Source: Xanthomonas sp. Leaf131
Lineage (GTDB): Bacteria > Pseudomonadota > Gammaproteobacteria > Xanthomonadales > Xanthomonadaceae
DNA: 64,000 nucleotides
NCBI RefSeq assembly: GCF_001423495.1
Contig: NZ_LMOG01000006.1
Location: 35,081 to 99,080 of the forward strand
Direction of reading: 5' to 3'
The notes under the pieces are model-generated. The model saw only the letters and a program-made list of their open reading frames with translations. It searched no databases and had not been told where the DNA came from. Position numbers and translations under genes: made by a program. Below, piece after piece: positions 16,178 through 23,827 of this stretch; the stretch's first letter is position 1, and every line of letters starts with the position of its first letter.

Positions 16178-18382
16178 TTAAAAATCCACTTGCACCGTCA
16201 ATCGCGCAGTGCGCGGCGCGCCGGGAAACAGATAGGCATCGCCCTGGTATTCGCCGCTATCGCGCCAGTAGCGCTTGTCGAACACGTTGTCCACGTTCAA
16301 GCGCCAGGTGGTGGCCAATCCGCCCAATGCGGTGGCGTAACGCGCGCCCAGATTGGCCACGGTATAGGCCGGCACGCTGGCAGTGCCGAGGCGATCGGCG
16401 AACTTGCGCCCGCTGTATTGCACACCGGCCAGTAGCGCCAAACCATCGACACCGGGCACGCTGTAATCGGCTTGCACGCTGGCGCGCAGCTTGGGCACAT
16501 TGATGGCCTGATGGCCTTCGTACTCGGCAATGTCGGTGTCTTCGGCGCGTGCACGGATCGCCGCGACGCTGGCGAAGATACGCAGGTGTTCGGTGGCCGC
16601 GCCATCGGCCGACAGTTCCAGGCCGCGGTTGTGCAGGCGGCCTTGTTGCACGTAGAGCAGGCCACCATCGGCCTGCGGCTGGGTGAACTGGTAGGCCTGG
16701 CGAATGTCGAACAGTGCCGCGCCCAGCCGCAGGCCATCGAGCTCGAACTTCGCGCCGGTTTCCAGCTGATACGCGTTGGTGGGCGGCAGGATTTCATCGG
16801 CGTTGTCGGCAAACCACGGTGCGGTGCCGCCGGCCGCCAGGCTCTTGGCGTAGCTGGCATACAGCGCCACCTGCTGCTGCGGTTTGAACAGCAGCGCCGC
16901 CTGCGGCAGCAACGCGTCCTTGCGCGTGCGTCGTTCCAGCACGCCATCGCGATCGAAGGCGCGCTCGTCCAGGCGCACATAACGCGCGCCCAGCGACAGC
17001 TCCCATTGCGAACCGAAGCCAATCCGGTCTGCCACGACCATGGCACGTTGACGGCTATCCAGGCGGCGTTGCTTGGGGTCCAGGGCGACGTCGGTTTGCG
17101 CAAACACCTCCGGGTCGCGATCGATGCTGCCGCTGCCGACGAACTCGTTGACCGAGCCGAAACGGTCGATGGTGCGGCGTAGCCAATCGCCGCCGATGCT
17201 CAGGCGGTGATCCAGCGCGCCGGTGACCAGGTGGCCTTCCACGGTGGCGCGTAGTTGATCGTGCACGCGGGTGTCGTCGGGGCTGCGGTAGTCGTAGACG
17301 TCGTACTCGCCCTGCGCGCTGAAAAAGTTCGGCGTGGCGATCTCGGCGCAGCTCGCCGCGCCATAACATCCCCAGGCAAAGGACGAGAAATCATTGATCA
17401 CCGAGCGGCTGCGCGATGCTTCAACGGTCGCGCGCCAGTTGTCGTTGAATTGGTAGGCGTAACGCAGCTGCGCATTGAGCGAATCCATCTCCACCGGCCG
17501 CGCCCACGGCTGGTAGCCGAGCAGGCGATGCACATCGATGTCGCGCGGCACCTGCGTGCCTCCCAGCAGCTGATAGCCCGGTACCGAGCGTTGCTGCCGA
17601 TGCTGGTACTCCACGTCCAGTTGCAGCAGCGATTGCGGGCTGATCTTCCAGTCGCCGGCCAGCGACAGAAAATTGCGATAGCCATCGGCGTGGTCGACAT
17701 AGCTGTCGATGTCTTCGCGCGCGGCATTGACGCGCAGGCCCAGCGTGCGCTCGGCGCCGAACCAGCCGCCCAGATCGGCCGCGACATAGCGCGAGCCCTG
17801 CTCGTCGGTGCCCAGGGTCACGCTGCGTACATGCTCGGGCCGCTTGGTGCGGTAGTCGATCAAGCCGGCCGGTTCGTTGACACCGGATTGTAGCCCGGCC
17901 AGGCCTTTGAGCAGTTGCACTTGCTGCTTGTTTTCCAGCGCAATGGATTGTTCGCCCACCGCGCTCATGCCATTGATGCGATAGCTGTTGGCGGCATTGA
18001 GCGAATAGCCGCGCACCACGAAGTTTTCGTAATAGCCGATCGGTGCATACGCATCGCCTGCAGAGGCATCGGCGCGCAGCACCTCGCTGAGCACGCGGGC
18101 CTGACGATCGAGCAATTGCTGGCGATCGAACACTGCGATCGAGGCCGGCGCATCCAGCAGGCGGGTGGCGCCGAATCCGGTCAACGCCGTGTTTGCATCG
18201 GCACGCTCGCCGCGCACGTTGACCGCATCCAGCTCGACCGCTGCGTCGTCGGGTTGCTGCTGCGCCAACGCGGGTGCGGCGATACACAGCGCCAGTGCAA
18301 GCGCCAGCGGGCAGCGAAAAAGCAAGGGGGTGGGAGACACAGGCATGCGCAAGACTCGAAAAGAAGAAAGAAAAACGCTCAT
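16178..18382 (-). CDS. TonB-dependent outer-membrane receptor
   Basis: Ligand-gated outer-membrane transporter (734 aa). A signal peptide ends PALA/QQQ (about residue 40). The plug domain (about 50-160) shows the siderophore-receptor-like motifs DAPASIAVFDRQ and ENFVVRGYSLN. A 22-strand-type barrel follows, ending in the canonical C-terminal aromatic (TVQVDF). The first ATG (18382) overlaps the kinase stop by ATGA; an internal ATG at 18346 gives a shorter signal peptide and is an alternative. Although siderophore-like by plug motifs, the neighbours (PnuC transporter, kinase) argue for a vitamin or nucleoside ligand. Confidence 0.9.
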   Translation of the reverse strand: MSVFLSSFRVLRMPVSPTPLLFRCPLALALALCIAAPALAQQQPDDAAVELDAVNVRGERADANTALTGFGATRLLDAPASIAVFDRQQLLDRQARVLSEVLRADASAGDAYAPIGYYENFVVRGYSLNAANSYRINGMSAVGEQSIALENKQQVQLLKGLAGLQSGVNEPAGLIDYRTKRPEHVRSVTLGTDEQGSRYVAADLGGWFGAERTLGLRVNAAREDIDSYVDHADGYRNFLSLAGDWKISPQSLLQLDVEYQHRQQRSVPGYQLLGGTQVPRDIDVHRLLGYQPWARPVEMDSLNAQLRYAYQFNDNWRATVEASRSRSVINDFSSFAWGCYGAASCAEIATPNFFSAQGEYDVYDYRSPDDTRVHDQLRATVEGHLVTGALDHRLSIGGDWLRRTIDRFGSVNEFVGSGSIDRDPEVFAQTDVALDPKQRRLDSRQRAMVVADRIGFGSQWELSLGARYVRLDERAFDRDGVLERRTRKDALLPQAALLFKPQQQVALYASYAKSLAAGGTAPWFADNADEILPPTNAYQLETGAKFELDGLRLGAALFDIRQAYQFTQPQADGGLLYVQQGRLHNRGLELSADGAATEHLRIFASVAAIRARAEDTDIAEYEGHQAINVPKLRASVQADYSVPGVDGLALLAGVQYSGRKFADRLGTASVPAYTVANLGARYATALGGLATTWRLNVDNVFDKRYWRDSGEYQGDAYLFPGAPRTARLTVQVDF

Positions 18383-19509
18383 GGCAACTGGCGCGCACGT
18401 GCGTGCAGATGTTCAATCAGGCGCTGACCATCGGCGCTGGCAAACCAGTCCGCGTGACCGAGCAGATAACGGTGATAGGCGATGTCGGCGTTGCCGGCCG
18501 AGCGGGTTATGCCGGCGAAGTAGTCGATCTCGCTCAACGCAAAATCGGCATGCACGATCGGCAGCAAGGCGGCGAGCAGACGCAGTTGTGCAGCGCTCAA
18601 TGGGCAGTGCTGCGCGTACCCGTCCAGCAGTGCAGCGAGTTGATCCAGCTGCGGCTGCGCGCGTTGCCCGTTATCCAGATTCAGCCACGGAATCAGATTG
18701 CGTTCGATCGCGGTGGCCAGATCGAACAACGCGAAACTGCGGTCGCACAGGCCGAAGTCGAACACCGCGCTGACGTCGGTATGACCATCGTGTGTCTGCC
18801 ACAACAGATTGGAGGCATGCCAGTCGCCATGCGTCCACAGCGGCGGCATTGCGCCGGGCGCCGACAACAATGGCCACGCTTGCGCGTGCCAGGGCAGCAG
18901 ATGTGCGGCCAGATCGCTGCGCCACGGCCGCTGTTGAAAATCGGCGGCCAGACCAGGACGCGACAACAGTGCCTGTTCCAGCGCCTGGATCGGCTCGGCC
19001 TGGCCGAATACGCGGAAGTTGGCGACCAGCACATTGATGTCGCGCGCCGGCGCATCGAATCCCTGTGCTGCCAGATGCAGGCGTGCCAAGGCAGTGCCTG
19101 CCGCGGACGCGTGCTGGTCGCTGTGGAACGCGGTCCACGACAACGCATCGCGGTACAGATCGTCCCCGGCGCCGACGCGTTGCACTTCGTAGACCCAATC
19201 GCCTTGCGTCAATGCGGTGCGGCCTTGCGCATCGTGCATCACCTCGACCACCGGCGCGCCGGCCCAGCGCAGATGCGCCATGAAACCGTGTTCCTCGCGC
19301 AGCGTAGCGACGGTGCGCACGCTGCGGTGATGACGCTTGACGATCAGCGTGCCGGTTGCGGTGTCCACGCACGCAGCGGCGGAAAAGGGGCGTGCGCTGT
19401 GCCAGCGGATCACCTCGCCACTGGCATGGCCGGACAAGCGCTGCAATACGCGATGGATCTCGTCGGCGGTCAGCATTGGCCAGTCCGGCAGCGCCAATTC
19501 CAGGCTCAT
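18379..19509 (-). CDS. aminoglycoside/choline kinase-fold small-molecule kinase
   Basis: Cytoplasmic phosphotransferase of the APH/ThiK/choline-kinase fold, about 376 aa from ATG 19509 (AGGTG lies 7 nt upstream). The catalytic loop THGDWHASNLLW (Asp about residue 229) and the Mg-binding VFDFGLCDRS are both intact. An upstream in-frame GTG (19536) is possible, and a TTG at 19590 would overlap the proposed operator, so neither is preferred. It is first in the operon and its stop overlaps the TonB receptor start. Inference: it phosphorylates the compound brought in by the receptor and PnuC transporter, trapping it, as ThiK does for thiamine. Antibiotic resistance is unlikely in this context. Confidence 0.75.
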   Translation of the reverse strand: MSLELALPDWPMLTADEIHRVLQRLSGHASGEVIRWHSARPFSAAACVDTATGTLIVKRHHRSVRTVATLREEHGFMAHLRWAGAPVVEVMHDAQGRTALTQGDWVYEVQRVGAGDDLYRDALSWTAFHSDQHASAAGTALARLHLAAQGFDAPARDINVLVANFRVFGQAEPIQALEQALLSRPGLAADFQQRPWRSDLAAHLLPWHAQAWPLLSAPGAMPPLWTHGDWHASNLLWQTHDGHTDVSAVFDFGLCDRSFALFDLATAIERNLIPWLNLDNGQRAQPQLDQLAALLDGYAQHCPLSAAQLRLLAALLPIVHADFALSEIDYFAGITRSAGNADIAYHRYLLGHADWFASADGQRLIEHLHARARQLP

Positions 19510-19577
19510 GCCATGCACCTGATGCTGCGTGCTCACGAGCGCACGCTCGGGAGGGAGGCGCCGGCTGGGACTGTCAG

Positions 19578-19589
19578 TGGTATAGACCA
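19578..19589. promoter_or_regulatory. candidate GntR/HutC operator upstream of the kinase-TonB-PnuC operon
   Basis: TGGTATAGACCA fits TGGTNTANACCA, the palindrome typical of HutC-subfamily regulators such as DasR and NagR (family knowledge). It lies about 70 nt before the kinase start on the minus strand, and the only GntR regulator in the window is the last gene of that operon. No second copy was seen in the operon. Confidence 0.55.
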
Positions 19590-19904
19590 AACAAACGAAG
19601 CCGAGGAGTCAGATCCGGCGTGCACGCCAGCAAAGACACAGACGGCGCTGCCAGGCCGTCGTTGCATCGCGCGCGCCATCAGGCGGTCGCGACGCATGGA
19701 GTGAAAAGGCAGCGAAACACCGAAAGGTCGCTGGCCGTCATCTCATGGATCAGGTGTAGGTGGGGGGGCGCTGCAGGCGGCGCCACCGAAAACCGCCTGG
19801 CGGCTTTCGGGCGCGCAGTATGCCTGCTCAAGCAGGCGTCCGTCATGCCGGCCGTGCAGCGGCGGCGATGGCGCTGCGCTGCCTCGGCACGGGATAATTG
19901 CCGG
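19590..19904. other. divergent intergenic region
   Basis: This 315-nt stretch lies between the minus-strand kinase operon and the plus-strand glycosyltransferase. It contains a perfect 12-bp palindrome GGCGTGCACGCC at 19617-19628, 27 nt beyond the GntR-type operator. A G-rich stretch occurs near 19762-19770. No riboswitch core or RNA gene was recognised. Confidence 0.5.
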
Positions 19905-20744
19905 ATGACCCCTGTCCAGATCGCCGCCGTTGTCGTTACCTATCAAAGCAGCAGCACCATCGATGCGTGCCTGTCGCGGCTGCGCGCGGCCGAGGGCATC
20001 AGCGAGATCCGGGTGGTCGACAACGCGTCCAGCGACGACACCCTGGAGGTCGTGCAGCGGCATGCCTTGGCCGATGCGCGGGTGCATTTCATCGCCAACC
20101 CGGACAACCCCGGTTTTGCCACCGCCTGCAATCAAGGCGCGCGCGACTCGCGAGCTCCCTGGCTGGTCTTCATCAACCCGGACCTGATGGTCGAACCCGA
20201 CACCCTGGTGCAGCTGCGCGCACGCGCCGCCGGGCACGCGGCGGTGCTGCTGGGGGTGGAGCAGGTGGACGAACAGGGCAGGCCGGATGCCGCAGTGCGC
20301 CGCCGCGACCCGGATTTTGCCGCGATGCTGCGTGCCCCACGTGCCGCCGCGCAGCTGGCGGTGCCGGCCGACCCGGCGGCGGCGCTGCAGCCGGTGGACG
20401 CCATCTCCGGCGCCTTGATGCTGATGCAACGCAGCCTGTTCGACCGGCTCGACGGCTGGGACGGCGACTACCGCCTGCACGCCGAGGATCTGGACCTGTG
20501 CCGGCGCGCGCGCCAGGCCGGCGCGCTGGTCGCGGTGGCCAACGATCTGCAGGTGGTGCACGTGCGCGGCGTCTCCAGCCGCGCGCGGCCGTTCTTTGTG
20601 GAATGGCATAAGCACCGCGGCCTGTGGCGCTATTTTCGCAAGTTCGAGGCCGGTCAGCGCGGGCGCGTCACCCGGCTTGGCGTATGGCTGGCCATCTGGA
20701 CCCACGCTGCCGCCCAGGTGCCGCGTTTGTTACAAAAGAGATGA
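19905..20744 (+). CDS. GT2-family (rhamnosyltransferase-like) glycosyltransferase
   Basis: 279-aa cytoplasmic or peripheral enzyme of the GT-A fold. The nucleotide-binding start AAVVVTYQSSSTIDACL, the motif RVVDNASSDDT, the GFATACNQGA segment, the metal-site INPDLMVEPD (about residues 89-98) and the acceptor-side HAEDLDLCRRA (about 191-201) match the rhamnosyl/galactofuranosyl branch of family 2. ATG 19905 starts exactly at the first beta strand. It is monocistronic here, followed by a 130-nt gap before the xagA-like gene. The glycan it builds is not evident. Confidence 0.82.
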   Translation: MTPVQIAAVVVTYQSSSTIDACLSRLRAAEGISEIRVVDNASSDDTLEVVQRHALADARVHFIANPDNPGFATACNQGARDSRAPWLVFINPDLMVEPDTLVQLRARAAGHAAVLLGVEQVDEQGRPDAAVRRRDPDFAAMLRAPRAAAQLAVPADPAAALQPVDAISGALMLMQRSLFDRLDGWDGDYRLHAEDLDLCRRARQAGALVAVANDLQVVHVRGVSSRARPFFVEWHKHRGLWRYFRKFEAGQRGRVTRLGVWLAIWTHAAAQVPRLLQKR

Positions 20745-20762
20745 GTTCGCTAGTGTTAATTT

Positions 20763-20824
20763 TGTGATAAATCAGTGATGGGTGGCAGGCCGAAACTGTG
20801 ATACGTTTCGCCTCGAAGTGTGAT
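20763..20824 (+). promoter_or_regulatory. three TGTGAT half-sites upstream of the xagA-like gene
   Basis: TGTGAT occurs at 20763-20768, 20797-20802 and 20819-20824; the last two are 22 nt apart (two helical turns). These are half-sites of the CRP/Clp consensus TGTGA-N6-TCACA; no full palindrome is present. Clp is the c-di-GMP-responsive regulator of exopolysaccharide genes in xanthomonads (family knowledge). Confidence 0.3.
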
Positions 20825-20874
20825 CAACCCCTAGCTTCCTGTCCCTTCCGGGTCCCCCATCAGGAATCGTACAA

Positions 20875-21906
20875 ATGTCTTTACAGAACGACCCGCGCTC
20901 GCGGGTACGTCAGTCGTGCCTCGCCCTGCCGCACTCCAGCTCGGCTGCTCCATCGCGGCATCGCACTCCGAATCTCCGCCGTTCGCCGCTGACATCGGTC
21001 TCGGCGCTTGCGCTGAGCTGCGCCTTGGCTGCCTTGCCGGGCATGGCATTGGCTGGCGCCTGGACCCAGCCGCAGGGCGACACGCTGGTGATCGTCAAGG
21101 CGCAGCATAGCGATGGCCGTGGCTGGTTCGACGACAGCCATCACCGCACCACATTCGGTGACGGCCAACAATTCGACGGAAACGGGCGTAGTCGCCAGGA
21201 CCAGCTGAATGTCTATGTCGAGCATGGTCTGACCGACAAGCTCAGCTTCATCGGCAATTTCTATTTCACCGATGTCGGTTTCAGCAATTACGGCGGAGAT
21301 GGGCGCACGCGCACCAGCACGACCGGTTTTGCCGATCAGGAAATCGGCCTGCGCTACGCGCTGCCGAGCGCGCCGGACGACGTTTGGCGCAGTTCGGTGC
21401 AGGCGCTGGTGAGCATTCCGGCGTATGGCCGTAGTAAGACCTTTCATCCAAATAATCCCGATGCAAACTCCGATCCCGCGCTCGGCCTTGGCGATTACGG
21501 CCTGGAGCTGCGTTACAGCCGTGGCCGTGGTTACACGCTGGGCGGCCGCAACGGGTATGTCGATCTGGGCGGCGCGGTGCGCTTGCGCGGCAGTGCCGCC
21601 TCCGACGAAGTACGGGTGGATGCGTCCACCGGTCTGAGCCTGACCCCGAGCTGGCTGTTGCTCGGCGAGCTCAATGTGATCCAGGGCCTGGGCAACGGGC
21701 GTAACAACTTTGATGTCCCCGGCTCTTCTGGCGGCGTTGGCTTCGTCGCCACTGGCACCAACTACGACCTCACCAAGCTGCAGCTGTCCACGCTGTACAC
21801 CGCGCCGGGCGGCAGTCAATGGCAGGTGGGGTATCAGCAGCCGGTGATGGGCCGCAATACCGCTGCTGCGGGCGGGCCATTCGTGGCTGCCTGGTGGCGG
21901 TTCTAA
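20875..21906 (+). CDS. xagA: XagA-like outer-membrane beta-barrel protein
   Basis: 343-aa outer-membrane protein. An unusually long N-terminal segment precedes the signal-peptide hydrophobic core (SALALSCALAALPGMALA, cleavage near residue 60). The rest is alternating beta structure typical of a 12-16 strand barrel, with a C-terminal WWRF. It precedes a membrane glycosyltransferase by 7 nt. By gene order it matches XagA of the XagABC biofilm polysaccharide locus of Xanthomonas, the likely export pore. The symbol rests on gene order and architecture. Confidence 0.7.
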   Translation: MSLQNDPRSRVRQSCLALPHSSSAAPSRHRTPNLRRSPLTSVSALALSCALAALPGMALAGAWTQPQGDTLVIVKAQHSDGRGWFDDSHHRTTFGDGQQFDGNGRSRQDQLNVYVEHGLTDKLSFIGNFYFTDVGFSNYGGDGRTRTSTTGFADQEIGLRYALPSAPDDVWRSSVQALVSIPAYGRSKTFHPNNPDANSDPALGLGDYGLELRYSRGRGYTLGGRNGYVDLGGAVRLRGSAASDEVRVDASTGLSLTPSWLLLGELNVIQGLGNGRNNFDVPGSSGGVGFVATGTNYDLTKLQLSTLYTAPGGSQWQVGYQQPVMGRNTAAAGGPFVAAWWRF

Positions 21907-21913
21907 GGACACC

Positions 21914-23827
21914 ATGACAATGACAGTCACCTGCGAAATGGACGCGCTGGGACGGGCACCGGACATCGGCCGCGAACGTGGTCTGTTGGGTCGCGCGCTG
22001 GTCACGGCAGGCGTCATCACCGACGAACAACTGCGCTCGGCGCTGGCCTTGCAGCAGCGCTGGAATTCGCGCCTGGGCGATGTGATCCTGGCGCAGCGCG
22101 GCGTACCGGCGCAGCGGTTCTACGCCATCGTCGCCGCGCATTTCGGGCTGCAATTCATCGACCTGGTACAGCAGCCGCCGGATCCGAGCCTGCTCACCCC
22201 CGGCGACCTGGATAGCTATGCGCAACGCCTGGTGTTGCCGTGGAAGCGCGAAGACGGCGTGCTGGTACTGGCCGTGGCCGACCCCGACCCGGCGCTGTTC
22301 GCCTGGGCGCGTGCGCATTACGACGAAGAGGTGCGTTTTGTCGGCACCGCCAAGTTCGACATCATCTGGAGCCTGCAGCGCTACGCCGACGAGCAACTCA
22401 CCGACAACGCACTGAACCTGCTCGCATCGCATGCGCCCACGTACTCGGCGCGCCAGGTGGTGACGCGTGGGCAGAAATACACGCTGTGGGCGATCGCTGC
22501 GGTGCTGGTGATTGCGATGGTGCTGTTTCCGGTGCCGGCGTTGATCACGGTCAATGTGCTGGTGGCGCTCGGCTTTCTGGCGACCTTCGGATTGAAGTTG
22601 CTGCTGGTGTGGTTCGGCTCGCGCCACCGCATCGACATCAAGGTCACCGAGGACGAAGTGGCCGCGCTACGCGACGACGACCTGCCGGTCTATACCGTGC
22701 TGGTGCCGATGTACAAGGAGCCGGAAGTCCTGCCGATTCTGGCCAACGCGCTGCGCAAGCTGGATTACCCGATCAGCAAGCTCGACGTGAAGCTGGTGCT
22801 GGAAGCGGACGATTTCGACACCATCGATGCGGCCAAGAAACTCGGCCTGGAAGCGTTCTTCGAAATCATCCGGGTGCCGCCGTCGCAGCCCAAGACCAAG
22901 CCCAAGGCCTGCAACTACGCGCTGCATTTTGCGCGCGGCGAACTGCTCACCATCTATGACGCCGAAGACAAGCCCGAGCCGGATCAGCTCAAGCGCGTGG
23001 TGGCGGCATTCCGCAAGGCCGAAAAGGATGTGGTGTGCATCCAGGCGCGGCTGAACTACTACAACGCAGACGAAAACTGGCTGACGCGGATGTTCACGCT
23101 GGAGTACACGCTCTGGTTCGACTTCTACCTGCCGGCGCTGGAATACCTGCGCATTCCGATTCCGTTGGGCGGCACTTCCAATCACTTCCGCCTGGACGTG
23201 TTGCGCCAGGTGCGCGCATGGGACCCGTACAACGTCACCGAAGACGCCGATCTGGGCGTGCGGCTGATCCAGAACGGTTACCGCGTCAACGTGGTCAACT
23301 CCACCACGTTCGAAGAAGCCAACGTCAGCATTCCCAACTGGATCCGGCAGCGGTCGCGCTGGCTCAAGGGCTATATGCAGACCTGGCTGGTGCATATGCG
23401 CGACCCGGTGCATCTGTATCGCAGCACCGGGTTCAAGGGCTTCTGGGGCTTTCAGTTCTTCATCGGCGGCGGCTTCTTTACCGCGCTGGGCGTGCCGGTG
23501 TTGTGGGCCTTGTATGTGGTCTGGGCAGTCACCGGGACGACCGCGTTCGAGCGCTTTTTCCCGCCGTGGCTGGCCGCTGTTTCGCTGGTCAATCTGTTGT
23601 TGGCCAATGCGTTTTTCATCTACATCACGCTGGTGGCTGCGTTCAAACGCGATTACTTCAAGCTGGCGCCTTACGCGCTGACGGTGCCGTTCTATTGGGC
23701 ATTGCAGTCGATCGCCGCCTACAAGGGTCTCTGGCAGCTGATCCACAATCCGTTCTATTGGGAGAAGACTACGCATGGCCTCAGCAAGCATTCGGAAAAC
23801 GAGCGTCGCGCCGCACTCGAAGAGTGA
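21914..23827 (+). CDS. xagB: XagB-like membrane glycosyltransferase with N-terminal MshEN domain
   Basis: 637-aa polysaccharide synthase. Residues about 15-140 form an MshEN/T2SSE_N domain (LLGRALVTAGVITDEQ, then RLGDVILAQRG), a family that binds c-di-GMP. Two membrane helices follow near 190-230. The processive GT2 domain carries YDAEDKPEP (about 348-356), TEDADLGVRL (about 442) and QRSRWLKG (about 477), and C-terminal membrane helices follow. The TED...QRSRW...EKTTHG set resembles E. coli NfrB, where the MshEN domain is at the other end. AAGGA upstream of ATG 21914 is only 4 nt away, so ATG 21920 is an alternative start. It overlaps xagC by 53 nt. Confidence 0.82.
   Translation: MTMTVTCEMDALGRAPDIGRERGLLGRALVTAGVITDEQLRSALALQQRWNSRLGDVILAQRGVPAQRFYAIVAAHFGLQFIDLVQQPPDPSLLTPGDLDSYAQRLVLPWKREDGVLVLAVADPDPALFAWARAHYDEEVRFVGTAKFDIIWSLQRYADEQLTDNALNLLASHAPTYSARQVVTRGQKYTLWAIAAVLVIAMVLFPVPALITVNVLVALGFLATFGLKLLLVWFGSRHRIDIKVTEDEVAALRDDDLPVYTVLVPMYKEPEVLPILANALRKLDYPISKLDVKLVLEADDFDTIDAAKKLGLEAFFEIIRVPPSQPKTKPKACNYALHFARGELLTIYDAEDKPEPDQLKRVVAAFRKAEKDVVCIQARLNYYNADENWLTRMFTLEYTLWFDFYLPALEYLRIPIPLGGTSNHFRLDVLRQVRAWDPYNVTEDADLGVRLIQNGYRVNVVNSTTFEEANVSIPNWIRQRSRWLKGYMQTWLVHMRDPVHLYRSTGFKGFWGFQFFIGGGFFTALGVPVLWALYVVWAVTGTTAFERFFPPWLAAVSLVNLLLANAFFIYITLVAAFKRDYFKLAPYALTVPFYWALQSIAAYKGLWQLIHNPFYWEKTTHGLSKHSENERRAALEE

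Noticed and set aside
18379-19509. Aminoglycoside resistance gene
   Set aside because: The fold matches aminoglycoside phosphotransferases, but the operon context with a PnuC transporter and TonB receptor points to a metabolic kinase.
19740-19770. TPP riboswitch before the kinase-TonB-PnuC operon
   Set aside because: A GGATCAGGTG string resembles part of the TPP core read from the minus strand, but the CTGAGA box and the second conserved half are missing.
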